64,000 nucleotides of DNA, taken from the NCBI GenBank assembly GCA_002150815.3, contig NDFF03000388.1:248001-312000 (forward strand), read 5' to 3'. Each line of letters starts with the position of its first letter. Position 1 is the stretch's first letter. The position numbers and the translations under genes were made by a program. The stretch is from Grammothele lineata. Taxonomy: Eukaryota > Basidiomycota > Agaricomycetes > Polyporales > Polyporaceae. Of this stretch, positions 1-11,600 are shown in pieces. Below the pieces are notes generated by a model, which saw only the letters and a program-made list of their open reading frames with translations, ran no database searches and was not told the DNA's origin.

Positions 1-2897
1 CCCCCGCCCATCCCACCACCCATACCCATCCCGCCCGCCCCATTCCCAAACGCCATCTGGCGCTGCGCCGCCGCCTGCTGCATCATCAGCGCGCGCTGCT
101 GGTCCTCGGGGCTCTGCCCACCAGGCCCGGACATCGACATCCTCCCCGGCTGGCCCCCTACGCCTACAGGCGACGGCGCCGCGTCGGACGGCGTGCGCGC
201 CGAGCGCGCGATGCCGGGCATGCCCGGGTTCGAGCGCAGCGCCGGGAACTGCGGGCCGTCGACCATCGGCGAGCCCAGCACGCCTGGGGGGGACCCCGCT
301 TGCGCCGCTGCTTGGGCCTGGGCCTGTGCTTGAGCTTGGGCTTGGGCTTGGGCTTGAGCTTGGGCGGCCATGCGTTGCTGCTGCTCGAGGCGCATGCGCT
401 CTTGCATCATCTGCTGCTGGCTCATCATCGGGTTCATCCCCCCGCCCCCGCCGACACCCCCACCGCCAGCGCCCCCGCCGGCCCCGCGCATCATCTGCTG
501 CTGCATGAGGTACAGCTGGCGCTGGCGCGGGTCCATGTTCGCGAACGCCGCCTGCTGCTGGGGCGTCATCATCGCGCGCGGGTCCGCGGGCTGCCCACCC
601 CCGCCGCCGCCGGGCCCTCCTCCCCCACCGCCGGAGAAGGAGGCCTGCATGGGCGACGCCTGCGAGACGGGGGACATGCGCGAGGGGTCGCCGGGGTTTT
701 GGGCGGCCATGCCGCCGCCGCCTTGCATGGGGAAGGCGCCGCCCATGGGCCCGCCGCCTTGGCCTTGGGAGGCCGCTCTTTGGCTGCGGATCATGTTCTG
801 CGAAGGTGAACGTTTCTGTTGAGATGCTGGAGACGCACGGGAGGCATTGTATACGCACCTGCGCGGCCTGCATTTTCTGCAGCTTCTCCTGCAGCGGCAG
901 CTGCATGAACCCCGGCACGCTCTGCATCATGAACTGCAAGAAGGGGTGGTTCGGCGTCTGCAGCACCTGGTAGAACTGCTGCAGCTGTCCGCCTCCCGCG
1001 TTCATCGCCTGCTGCTGCTGTTGCTGCTGCATACCTCCCATGCCGCCTGAGGGGTCCCCGGGCCCGAGCGACATCCCGCCCGGGCCCATGCCCGACCCGG
1101 GGGACATCTGCCGCCCGCCGTCGCCGTGCTGCTGCTGCTGCTGCTGCTGGGCCTGCGCCGCCATCGCCTGCCGCATCTGCGCCTGCCGTGCACGAGCAGC
1201 AGCCATCTGCGCCTCGGGCGTCGCCGCGCCGCCCATCGCGCTCGAGGGCACGGGCGGGGGCGGCATCGACGGGCTGCCTATGCGGCCCGCCATAGCGGCG
1301 GCGGCGCCGCCCGCGACGTTCGGGAGCGGCTGCATGCCGGGCTGCTGCTGCTGCTGCTGCGCGGGCGGGTGGGGCGTGGACGGGCCCGCGCCGGGGGAGG
1401 AGTACGCGCCGGACTTGGTCTCGCCGGTGTCGCGCCGCTTGTGCATGCCGTCGAGGCCGGGCTCGTCGGGGCGTTCGCGCTTCGCGTTGCCGTTGAGGGC
1501 GGCTTGCTGCCGCCGGGCGATGTTCTTTGCGAAGTGGATGGGGAGCTCGCGGTAGAGCTGGAGGATGCGGTCCATGTCGGCGAAGTCGACCGGGGGAGGA
1601 GGCTGCATGACGGGATTGGCCATGACACCGTGGTTCTTGACGACGACATTTGAGCTGGGCCAGTCTAATGTGAAGTATGGATGAACACTTACAGCTTTGT
1701 GGCCATCGTCCGCCGCGGCTGCTAACCACGTTAAGTTTGACTGTAGTCGTGAGGAATATCTAGATCGTTGTAAATGGTATCAATAGGTCTGATGATGTGA
1801 AGACCAGGGAGGACATACTGGTGGAAAGTCGTGTCTGTCATAGGCACTCCCCGTGCTTGGAATTCCATTGAAACTCTGTCGAGCCCGTCAACGGATACCG
1901 CATCTCTACAGCGAAAAGCGACGGACCTAAGTAATAGCGAGTTAAGCTCCAGAATAGTGACCACTTTAGGGTCGAGTGTGGGGGTCTTTCCCGGTGTGCC
2001 AGCGGTCCGCGGAGGGAGGCTTGACGCCGCACCATCCACCGCTGGCTCCGTTTTCGTGGGGGCGGCAGCTGCACCGTCCGCGCTGGCCGCGTCCGCCCTG
2101 TTGTCCGACACACGTTTTTGCGGGCCTCCGCCGTCCGCGGGAGTAGCCGACGCTACGGGAGGATCAGCAGGGCCGGAGGGCAGCGCGCTGCCCGATGATG
2201 AGCTGGCGTCCGCACCGTTCTTGCCGTCACCCGCGCCCGCCCCACCGTCGGCGGCCTCCTTCGCGCCCTCCTTGGTCTCCTCGTCGGGCACGGTCTCGGG
2301 GGGCGAGGACAGCTCGCTGAGGGGGGTCGTCTGGCGGGACACCTTGTCCGCGTCGTCCGCGGTGGCGGGGCCGGGGGCGGGCTGCGACTGCTGCTGCTCG
2401 CCGGGCGGGCCGGAGGGGTCCTTGGTGCCGTTGGCGGTCGTGGAGGCGGCTTTGCCTGGGGGGTCGTCTGGGGCATCCATGGCGTGATGGGGTGTCGTCG
2501 CATCCGGAGGGGGCGTGAGGGAGGAGGAGGTGTCGGCAGGCGGCGACGCGCCTTCGGCAGGGTTGGCGGGCGACGACTGTGGGAGAGGCGGCTCGTGGGC
2601 GTCGGCAGAGGGGGCAGGGGCGGGCTGGGAAGCGGGGGCGGGAGCGGGGGGCGAGTCGTCGGAAGGCTTGTCGGGCTGGGTTGCAGCGGGCGCGGGGGAG
2701 GGTTTGGTAGCAGTAGCGGAGTCAGTCACGGGCGGGTGGTCCTGGGAGTCCGGGTAGAACGGCCTTGCATCACGGGAGGGGGAAGCCCAGGGGAGGATTC
2801 TGTGCTGATCGGCGCGAGGGGAGGAGGAGAGGATGAGGTTTTGAGGGTTTGCGGGGCCGCGGATGGAGGACTGGTGATTATGATCGAGATGAATCAT
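1..2897 (-). CDS. SS18/SSXT-like transcriptional co-activator, 3' end cut by window edge
   Basis: Five exons can be joined: 2897-1927, 1875-1815, 1740-1693, 1635-859, 815-<1; introns are 51, 74, 57 and 43 bp and the phases agree. Exons 1-3 encode an SSXT-type helix: an ELNSLLLR segment, then MEFQARG, then NLTWLAAAADDGHKA, matching the animal SS18 pattern (NNQLI..., YQNKG, NLVYLATIAD). In animals SS18 is a BAF (SWI/SNF) subunit; that role here is inference. The N-terminal ~320 residues are Pro/Ala/Ser-rich. The C-terminal part is rich in Gln, Met, Gly and Pro with poly-Gln runs and an Ala-Gln repeat, like the low-complexity tail of SS18. The start is uncertain: the ATG at 2897 gives the longest protein, the ATG at 2480 is an alternative. 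Joining exons 2 and 3 leaves about five residues fewer than expected, so a microexon may be missing. Confidence 0.8.
308..368. repeat. GCTTGG/GCCTGG hexamer repeat encoding Ala-Gln
   Basis: About ten imperfect copies of a 6-base unit (cttggg, cctggg, cttgag). Read on the minus strand they encode an alternating Ala-Gln tract in the tail of the SS18-like protein. Length changes would stay in frame. Confidence 0.75.
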
Positions 2898-4428
2898 GGG
2901 CAGGACGGGCAGCCGGAGTCGCCAGATTTAGGCGGGGAGAGAAGACGGCGGTGCGGCGGGCGTACGGGGCGTGCGGGCGTGCACGGCTCAATGCCCACGG
3001 CGGAATGCGAAAAGCGAAAAGATGGGGCGTTGCGAACCCGGCTCCCGGCACTTTGCGTTCTGGCGGCGGGGCGGGGCAGGACTGGGCGGGGCAGGGGCAG
3101 ACGGTGAGAGTTCCTCGCGAGCCTAATTGTCGAGCGGGGCGGGAGACGAGCGCAGGGGCGCGAGCGACGAGACCGACGGTTGCTGCTCTGAGCGGTGCTC
3201 CGAGTCGAGTCGGTGTGCACAGACCGCCCCTCGCAGCTGCCCCCTCCTGCCCCGTGCGAGCCTGCTACCCGATCCGGCCGCCTCTCCCCGCCAACGTGCG
3301 CACGCCCACCAGCCCAGCGCCTCTCTCGTCCTACGTACCGTCCTCACCTCTGGGGACAAGTGCGCGCGGGTGGACAGCACGCAGCCCGGCCCTCGCCCGC
3401 TTTATATGCCGGGCCCTCGTCGAGAACGCAGCCGTCCCGGCCTCCAGATACGCAGATCTGGGCACCCGTCCAGCATTTTACGCAGCGTGATCGATTCCAC
3501 CCGTCCTCCAGATCACGCAACCTATCTACTTTCGGATCCGAGATGTCCACAACTCCGTCCTCCCCTGCCTTTTGGCGGTCCAATCCTCGTCTCCCAAGCA
3601 CGTCTTGTGTCTTTCATAAGCCCACAGGGCCCTGTCCCAGCCCGTTCCAATCCTTTCGCCCGTGTTTCATGCCCGCTTCTACGCCGTCTCTCCCGCGACC
3701 GACGCTCCCACAACGTCATTTCCATTCACCGGCGTGGCGACATCGGGACCCAACACCACGCACAATATCACACGGCCTCCTTCTTCTTTCATATAGAACG
3801 ACCCCTGTCCCCCAGCGCACGCCGCCTGCCGTCATGCGCGACCCAGGAACATCCGCCGCCACAACGTTGGGCCCGATTCTCGAGCCTAATTCCCTCCGCA
3901 GCCCTGGCTTTCGTCCGGCCCTCGTGCGCGTCCCCAGATCCCAGGCTTGATGCCTTCTGACCTCCCAAAGGCGCCCCGCTCGCGAGCATGTCATTGGCTT
4001 TGCCTTCCCCGGTGCCATGCGGGAAAAGAGGCGATAGGTTCGACGGCGCGAACGCCGATTCGTTCCTATGTCGCTGCAGTTCCTTTCCCAGACACGTAAT
4101 TCTGCCACAATCTGGAGCAGACAGCGGGGCGGGTCAGCTCAGTCCTTGGTACAATCAACCTGATATCAACCAACAGAACGTTCCGGCTCAACGTCTGCAG
4201 TCGCCCGTTGATTGAGACTTCGAGACGCCCAATGCCTCGAACATTACCTCGAGGACTGGCTATCTATCTGCTTCTTGACGTGCAAGGTTCTGCAAACGAG
4301 GCCGGTCACGACAGCGGGAACCTTGGATGTTAGAGAACAATCAGTGAGACCGATAAGTGAGCTGTTTTGAGTAGGTCTGCGGCAGCCTTGTCATGTAGGA
4401 AGGACAGCGCTGTTCAATCAAACGCCCA
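2898..4428. other. Intergenic, no supported gene
   Basis: Upstream of the SS18-like gene. The plus strand is pyrimidine-rich between about 3220 and 3960, which leaves long open frames on both strands, but none has the local amino-acid composition or splice structure of a gene. It probably holds the promoter and 5' UTR of the SS18-like gene. Confidence 0.4.
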
Positions 4429-4782
4429 TCAGAAGAGGCGTCCCTTTCGACGCCAGGAATGATTGTCTGGCAATCTCTTCGGCTTCGCAGAATCTGTAGT
4501 ACTTACCTATAAGACACGTTGGCACATTTGCTTACTGTGTGGCATCGGGGTAACAGAAGTGGAACCCGTACTGACCGAGACCCTTTGCGTGCCGCTAGTG
4601 CCGGAACCACCGAAGACAGATCCACCACCGCCAAATGCTGATGAGGTCGAGGGGGTAAATGGTGTCGGCGTCCCGCCCGAAGCCTGAGCATCGTTGTTCT
4701 TGATAGCATGTAGATGGAGAGGTGTTGTGTTGGACTTGGCGGTGGCGTACTGGGAATTGGCTGCAGAAGACTCTATGTTCAT
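4429..4782 (-). CDS. Possible small Ser/Thr/Gly-rich protein, function unknown
   Basis: Two exons (4782-4536 and 4493-4429) joined by a 42-bp intron (gtaagc...ctacag) give a 103-residue frame. The protein is rich in Ser, Thr, Gly and Pro in the middle (for example a TPTPFTPSTSS stretch and a GGGG run) and ends in a basic tail (KPKRLPDNHSWRRKGRLF). An acceptor-like ctccag lies directly before the ATG, so a 5' UTR intron is possible. I do not recognise the family. The support is frame continuity, composition and splice signals only; it could be a chance frame. Confidence 0.35.
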
Positions 4783-5124
4783 CTGGAGAAGGGGTCATTA
4801 GGTGCCCGAAGCAGAGAGACGCAAAGGATGCCGTGGACGTTCGTTGACACGAGCTTTTCACGATATTGTTGGATTTGGAGACGCATTCACCATGGAGCAT
4901 ATGCGTAGCGTGTGCGCGATACTGTGCCTAGGCATCACTTCAGTCCGTAAGTGATTTGCTGTAAGGACGCAAGTCGCAACGAACTCAGTCGCATGCAGGC
5001 TGCTGCTGAGCGCCTAATTCATGAGCGCCAATAATTCAAACACCGCCCGGCTTCGTCCGGTGCAGTTAGCAGAGCAGAGCTCACCGAGAGGGCCTCCCAG
5101 CACTATCGACTGGCCGTCAAGACC
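4783..5124. other. Divergent intergenic region
   Basis: Lies between the start of the possible small gene (minus) and the eS25 start (plus). No TATA box or other clear motif seen. Confidence 0.4.
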
Positions 5125-5685
5125 ATGGTGAGTACTGCTGCCCGTCCAAACAATGTCCAGACAGGCTAGGCAGCGTCCCAACGACGTTCTGCAATGATTT
5201 TGAGCGTGCTCGGGACGCTGCATTTGCCTGGATGGACGCCGTCTCCCCCGGATGACCCACCTAGAGCGCGTAACTGACTGGACTGAATCCCCCCACAGGC
5301 CAAGGCTAAGGCAGCACCCACATCGTCGAGCGGCGGCAAGGCCGCCAAGAAAAAGAAGTGGTCCAAGGGCAAGGTCAAGGACAAGGCGCAGCACGCCGTC
5401 GTCCTCGACAAGCCGACGTTCGACCGCATCCTCAAGGAGGTCCCCACCTTCCGCTTCATCAGCCAGAGCATCCTCATCGAGCGTCTGAAGATCAACGGGA
5501 GCCTCGCGCGGGTGGCCATCCGGCACCTGGAGAGGGAGGGGCAGATCAAGCGGATCGTGCACCACAGCGGCCAGTTGATCTACAGTGCGTACTCTCCTTT
5601 TTACTTGCTCATGACCTAGGCTGGTCGCTAAGGGGCTTTCTTTTGCGCACGTACAGCGCGGTCAACGGGCGGAGGCGCGGAGTAA
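5125..5685 (+). CDS. RPS25: 40S ribosomal protein eS25
   Basis: Three exons: 5125-5127, 5299-5584, 5657-5685, giving 105 residues, the normal length. The first coding exon is the ATG alone, followed by a 171-bp intron. The body has the eS25 hallmarks: Lys-rich N-terminus ([13 protein letters not shown]), then a winged-helix region with [30 protein letters not shown] and GLIKR-like [16 protein letters not shown]. It ends TRSTGGGAE. eS25 is a small-subunit head protein near the E site. The intron bases around 5585-5656 (gtgcgt...gtacag) restore the conserved YTR ending, which fixes the last exon. Confidence 0.96.
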
Positions 5686-6637
5686 ACAGCCCGCTGTCTT
5701 TGTCGGATTTCGGTATTGCTATCGTCGCATGCTCGCACGCATCATGTATTTCACCACCACACAACAAAACATGCCATGACATGCCTCCTGCCCTGTAACG
5801 CATCTGTGTGAACCAGCTACAACAAGCTTTCCTAAGTCTGCTGCGACCCGGGCTGGGTGCAGTCAGGGCCTTGCCCCTGTTTCGAGTATTTCCCGCCCCT
5901 TCTGCGACGGACCAGGGATCGACTGGCAGACATGGTGAAGCTTCGCCCTGCCTGCCAGCCGGTCGACGAGGCATTGACAGGCCCGGACGCAGACCGGTCG
6001 TGTACCGCTTTGTCCGCGCTTGCCCCGCCTCTTGTGCTTCTGGAGGGCGTCTGTGCGCTCATGACCTCTTCGCCGGGCTTTCCATCGACGCCGCGAGGCA
6101 ATGGCCGCCCGTCAAAGCGCACGCCGCCGCAGAGCGCGACGCGAGACGTGCCTCCCCGTCTCCCCGTCGCAGAACAACAGGCCATCGCTGCCCATCGCGC
6201 GCGGGGTGGTGCTGATCGGTTGCCGATCTCGGTCTGCAATAAAGGAAGGCTATTGTGCCACCCGGGCGCCTGTTTAATTCACAGCATCTGCACGTTCCAT
6301 CATCGTGCTTGGGCCCGCTCAAACAAACACGCGCGGGGCCGTTGTGGGCCTTCGCGACCGCTTTGGAAAGAGTGGCATGGCTTGTACTCGCGGGGGTGGT
6401 GGCCAGGACGCTTTGGGCCCCGACCCTATAATAAGAGGGCCTCGGCGTGGTGGACCGCTGGATATCCCGCCCCGCCACCCTTCTCGCCGCAGACGCAGAC
6501 GCAGACCCATCGGACGTGCCGCAGCTACGGCGACCACCCGTGCTTTTTATCCCTCCCCACGCCCCGCCACCCCTCCTCTCTCCTCGCGCACTTCCACCAT
6601 TACCACCAACATTGCCGCCACAACCACCGCGTCCACC
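5686..6637. other. Intergenic region holding the promoter of the cyclin-like gene
   Basis: No gene is supported. Long frames on both strands reflect GC-rich sequence. A TATA-like motif lies at 6427-6435. The stretch from about 6540 to 6637 is C-rich on the plus strand, as in a 5' leader. Confidence 0.5.
6427..6435 (+). promoter_or_regulatory. TATA-like box
   Basis: TATAATAAG, isolated in GC-rich DNA, 203 bp upstream of the ATG at 6638. A transcription start about 30 bp downstream would give a leader of roughly 170 nt. Assignment is inference. Confidence 0.5.
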
Positions 6638-8131
6638 ATGGCCACCACTTCCGCGCTCGCCACCACTTTTGCCACCAAAGTGTCCGTCGAGGACTCCCCG
6701 ACCATCGACGCCGCCAGCCTCGTCCCGCTCGCGGACCGGCTCCCCGAGGTCGACTGGATGCTCAACCTCGGTATCTGCGAGGCCACCATCGGTACGTATC
6801 CCGTGCCCGTCCGTATACGCGACTTGTGGCGACGGCTCATACCGACTTCGCCACACAGAATACTTCCTCGACGCGCTGACCACCGTTGTGGCGCATGCCA
6901 CCGCGCCTGAACACCCCAGCACCGCCGGCATACTCAAGACCCCCGCTCTCGCGCGCCGCGTGGAGAGCATCATCCGCTCCGAGTACCCCTCCGGCGAGTC
7001 GGGGTGCAGGTCCAGGAGCAAGGACAACATGCTCTTTGCGGGGGCGGACGTGCTCATCGCGACCGCGTACTTCATCCGGTTGAACAACGACCAAACGGCC
7101 CTGGTTCGCATCCGTGCAGACAGGAACGAGCTGCTCTGCGAGCGGCTTTCCCTTGCGGCTCTCATCGTTGCCCAAAAGGTACGTGCTCATCCCTCACGCA
7201 TTTTTCTCCCCTATCGTCGGTCCCCACCAAGACCACCCGCCACAGCAGCCGCTGACCCGTGCGCCCTTCCCTCCCGCAGACACGCATGGACGCCTGCGCG
7301 CCCCTGAAGACGATGGTGCGCGGGTTCCCCGCGGGGTTCCGGAACCTCGCGGACGTGAACCGCATGGTCCGCGAGTTCGCCGTGCTCCTCGGCTACGCGA
7401 CGACCGTCACGAACGCGGAGCTCGGGCAGCTCTGCGCGGGGATGCGCGCGCGGGTGCGCCACCTGGCGCTTTGTGAGGGTGCGCTCGCGCTTGCGCGCCA
7501 GGGCGGGAGCCTGTTCTGCGACGAGGAGGGCGTGCACCACACGGTGATCTCGTCTCGACCCCACCATGACCACCACAGCACCCGCAAGACGGAGCCGGAG
7601 CTGACGTGCCCAGAGGATGGAGAGGAGGACATGGACACCTCCGACGACGACTACTCGTCCGTCGATTCCTCCCCACCCGTCACCACCCCGCCCCGCGCCG
7701 CCACGGACGTCGCTGCGACCGCCGTCGCCGCGTCCTACCAGCTGCAGACGCAACTGCAGCAGACCTACGGTGGCTACGGCTACAGCTACGGAGGGTACGG
7801 CTACGGCTACTACCCTTACCCCACCACCTACGCGCCCCCGGCACAGTGGCCGTCGCTCCACTTCAACTACGACCTCCCCGCCCCCTCCGGCTCGTGCGCG
7901 AGCTCTCCTCCCCCGTCCGTCTCCCCCGCCCCCGCCTCCGCCCCTACCTCCGGGCACGTCGCACTCGACGGCACTACCGGCTCGCCGCGCTACGTGCCCG
8001 CCACCTCGCCCGTATCATCACCCCCCTGGCGGCCGGCGATGCCGCAGCAGTGGGCGCACTCGCTCAGCGTGTGGGGCAACCTTGGGGTATTCAGCTACCG
8101 CCCCGCCAGCGCCGACTACGCGAACGTCTGA
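6638..8131 (+). CDS. Cyclin-like protein with Tyr/Gly-rich low-complexity tail
   Basis: Three exons (6638-6791, 6859-7178, 7280-8131), 441 residues. The start has a good context (caccATGG). Residues ~50-235 look like a cyclin fold: CERLSLAALIVAQKTRMD, then LADVNRMVREFAVLLGYATTVTNAEL, which resembles the helix pattern of cyclin boxes (small residues in the LAALIVAQK helix, then an E-F-x-x-L-L-G-Y helix). No MRAIL-type motif is visible, so it is a divergent member. After ~residue 240 the protein is disordered: an acidic DMDTSDDDYSS patch, a Tyr/Gly repeat (YGGYGYSYGGYGYGYY) and Pro/Ser-rich sequence. The partner kinase is not predictable. The gene model is strong, the cyclin assignment moderate. 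Confidence 0.72.
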
Positions 8132-8908
8132 GCCGCAGCGGCTCGGGTGCCCCTGTGCTGGTCGATGATGCAAATGTAGATGCAGGGGCCCTCTCAGGTT
8201 TAGTGCTCCTCGGAAGAGGAAAGAAAGTCGCGGACCGGACGGAACAACAGGATCTTCGCCGCGCGGGTTGCGGGAATCGGTGCGGCTTGCGGCTTGCGGC
8301 GTGCGGACACACAGTGGTGGGCTCGTCAGCCTGGCATTGTGCGTGCGTGCATGCGTATGCGAGGCGGCCGGACACCGAGCAGATACCCTTGCCACGCGGA
8401 CCATTCTTCCCTTTCACGTACCCATCATCCAACTCCTTCATCTTTCGGTTTCGCAAGGTCATCGGGTCCCCAGTACATAATACCCCCCACTTCCCCAGCA
8501 ACCAGCAACGGACGTTACCGCCGTCTCCTCTGGAACTTGTATACCTAGCCATGGCACGTCCGGCCTGGCGATGTACGATAGACGCATCCCTGTATCCCTC
8601 CCCTCCCCCTCTGATCGCTCTGTATTTTCTCTCTGTTGTGGGCTTTAGTGTACAACAGTTTCGCGGATCTCGGTTCGTCTTCCTCGGTTTTGGAACGCAA
8701 TCTAACATTGGCCTCCGAGACCGCTAGATGTCTCGGATGGCATCGCGCCTCCAACACTCTTCCCTGCGTGAGCGTGCTTGAAACATCCGATTGCATCATC
8801 AAAATGCGTGACATTCCGAGGTACAGTTACAGCGCGTGCTTCTATGACATGCTCTATTCCGACGCAGAGATCCGCTGGTTTTACAACTCCTATGGCGTCC
8901 ACAGCCGC
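8132..8908. other. Convergent 3' region, no gene seen
   Basis: Lies between the 3' ends of the cyclin-like gene (plus) and the FGGY kinase gene (minus). I see no coding signal or repeat in it. Confidence 0.5.
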
Positions 8909-11127
8909 CTACTTGTTCGCCTCCTCCATCTCCTTACGCCACCTGCGCTGCAGCTCGATCGCCTCGAGGAAGATCTTGTACTTCGCCATGAGCAGCTTCT
9001 TCTCCTTCGGGCTCGCCGCCGGCTCGACCATCGTCCCTGGGGGTGTCATCTCCACCTGTTCCGGCCGCTCAGCTTCCATTCCGCAAGGCGGCCCCCGACT
9101 GGCACGCGCAGACGCAGCGAACTCAGCGGACTCACCATGATCTCCCAGAGCGCCTGCCCGCGCTTCTCGGGCGCGAGCACCTCGGTGTGCGCCGCAGCCT
9201 CGGCGGCGAAGCGGCCGAGCATGGCGGCGCCGAGGACGACGGCGGCGCCTGAGTTCTCGGGGAGGACGACGGGCATGGCGCACGTGTTGGCGAAGAGCTG
9301 CATGAGCATCGCGTTCTTGGCCTGCCCGCCGGACATGTAGATGGACGTGATCGCGTGGCCTTTGGCGTTCATCTGGTCGACGATGTGCCGCGTCTGGAGC
9401 GCGATCGCCTCGAGCGTCACGTTGAACTTGCGCGCGAGGTCGTGCAGGCCCGAGTCCTGGGGGCGTGGTGGTCAGGGAAGAGAGCGGAGAGGGGTGAGGG
9501 AGTGAGATGAAGGTGGGCTTACAAGGTGTAGGCCAACGATTGATCCGGTCATGCGGGGGTCTGCTAGGGGCGAACGGTTCCCTGCGGCGGCATCAGAAAT
9601 GAAGTAGCGGCGGGACTCGTGGGATACACACCGTGGAGATCGAGATAGAAGTGCAGGTCTTTGGTAAGCTCGGTCAGATTCTCTACCTTCTTTTCCTCGC
9701 GTAACCGCTCCAGTTCATCGTGTAGTACTAAAGTCCGGTTGCGTCAGTGGTAGTTGGACGTAATAGAGACCAATAAATACCTGTATGAATGTTTGACTTG
9801 CGTTGCTCTGCAAGTTCCTGAAGTCTAGGGTATGCCGGATGTGTGGTAATCATGAAATCTATGAGCTATATCTCGCAGTGAGTTTTTCCGCCGTGCCCGA
9901 ATGATCGCGACTGACCTGCCCAGTCGAAGATTGGCCGCCTTCGTTCATCCACCAGCCCGGGAACACGACGTCTTTGTATGGGCCCCAAACGCCGTTCACG
10001 AAAACGCCCTCGGGGCTCTGTGTACGGCATTTGAATACAACCCACCATGCACTTGAGACGCATTGTACGGACCTGGACAATATGACAGGTACTAGTACCT
10101 GCTACCGCCGCTAGCCGATGCCTCGACTCATCAACCGTGGGCACTACATCGGACAGCTTCCCGTTCACGGTGTACCTCGCGGCAACGGTACCCAACCAGC
10201 CCGCATATCTACAACCCGTGAGTGAGACGTCATGCATTCCATGAACCGCGCATCCACTCACGCGTCGATGACACCGCTACCGACAGGCGTGCCCTCCAGC
10301 AGGCCCGTTTCCTGAGCTGCCTTCTTGGAGAGTCCGCTCCCGATGGGCATGCCCGCGGTGAGGACCTCCTCATGGCCGAGCTGGGTGAAGCCGTTTTCGA
10401 CGAACTCTTCGAGGCCGATCTTCTTGAAGAACTCGGGCTGCCAACCGCCCTTGACGGGGACATAGGAGCACTTGCACGCGACGGAGCAGCACGAGCGACG
10501 GTTGTAACCGGTCGCGCGGTAGGTCAGGAAGTCAGGGAGGTCGAAGAACTGACAGCGCTTAAAGAGCTCGGGCTTCATGTTGTGCTTGAGCCAGAGCGTC
10601 TTGGGGATCTCCATTTCGAGCTGATCGTGTCATGCCGTAAGAAGATCACATGGCGTGAATGTGGGAAGACGGCAAAGACATTGTAGACGTACACTCATGG
10701 TCCCGCCGACATAGTCGAGCACAACGGACCCAGTGCTGTTGATGAGATCGGCCTCTTTCTCTGCGCGGTGGTCCGCCCATAGAATGATGTTGCGATCACC
10801 GTTCTGGCCCAGTTCTGCGCCTTTAGTGACCACGACGGGGTCACCGTTCATGTCCGAGACGGCGAGGGAGCAGGTTGCATCGAAACCGACGCCCTTGACG
10901 TCCGATGGGGACACTTTGGCCTCCTGGAGGCAGGCTTTGATGCACTTGCACATGCCTTCCCATATGTTGTTGGTCGATTGCTCGAAGATGCGGTGATCCT
11001 CTGGATCGCGCCAGGTGATGGTTTCTTCCGTGCGAGACGCGACGACGGTGCCATCGGGCTTGACGAGGCCGGCGCGGACGGAGCCCGTGCCCACGTCGAT
11101 GCCGATGTAGTAGGGGGTGTTGGACAT
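8909..11127 (-). CDS. FGGY-family carbohydrate kinase (probable D-ribulokinase)
   Basis: Nine exons: 11127-10693, 10620-10262, 10208-10073, 10017-9916, 9865-9781, 9727-9632, 9581-9523, 9456-9136, 9055-8909; 579 residues, all phases consistent. N-terminal FGGY domain: [15 protein letters not shown] (phosphate loop) at ~residues 6-20, [23 protein letters not shown], and GGTMSLEMEIPK, the signature of the FGGY/YDR109C subgroup. C-terminal domain: [15 protein letters not shown], then [17 protein letters not shown] and the [11 protein letters not shown] helix. Human FGGY and yeast Ydr109c phosphorylate D-ribulose to ribulose 5-phosphate, so ribulokinase activity is a family-based inference. Cytosolic: no signal peptide or membrane segment. 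Confidence 0.93.
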
Positions 11128-11600
11128 GGTGGTGGTAGGTATCGAAGGCGAGCTGGAGTCTATCGACGCACTGGTGCGACGCGGGGCTGCTCACTGTTGG
11201 CTCACCGTGTCGTCCGTCTAAACCCACAAGCTCACAGGCGTCCGGCCCGACTCGCCCCATGGCGCCCCGCGTGTTCCCCACTCTACGACGTCATCTGCCC
11301 TCTCGGCACTGCCCGGTTCGTACACACCCTCGCTTGTGTCGGAACTTGGGGTTGGCGTTTCCGAGCCTCGAGGACGCGTACGTACGTATTGCACGGCTCA
11401 CCAACAGCCATTGAATCCTGCTAGTATCCCGCTCTTCGGTCAAAGGCCATCGCTCCGGTGCGCATACACCATATGTTCGTACGGCGTAGAGCATGTGGTC
11501 ATGATGCATATGCAGTGAGATGCATACATAGCTTTTGTAACAACGTGCAAGCGAGGTAGAGCATACAAACAACGGCGCGCAAATCCCAACGTCAAGCCAC
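11128..11600. other. FGGY kinase promoter and uL2 3' flank
   Basis: Between the FGGY kinase start and the uL2 stop, both on the minus strand. No coding signal. A run of short palindromes such as acgtacgt is present near 11380. Confidence 0.45.

Noticed and set aside
1126..1653. Plus-strand poly-Leu frames opposite the SS18-like gene
   Set aside because: Antisense reading of CAG/CTG repeats that encode poly-Gln on the minus strand.
3127..3960. Open frames of 277 and 251 codons on the plus strand
   Set aside because: Two overlapping frames are both open because the strand is C/T-rich and stop codons are rare. The proteins are Pro/Ser/Arg-rich without structure, and no splice pattern supports them.
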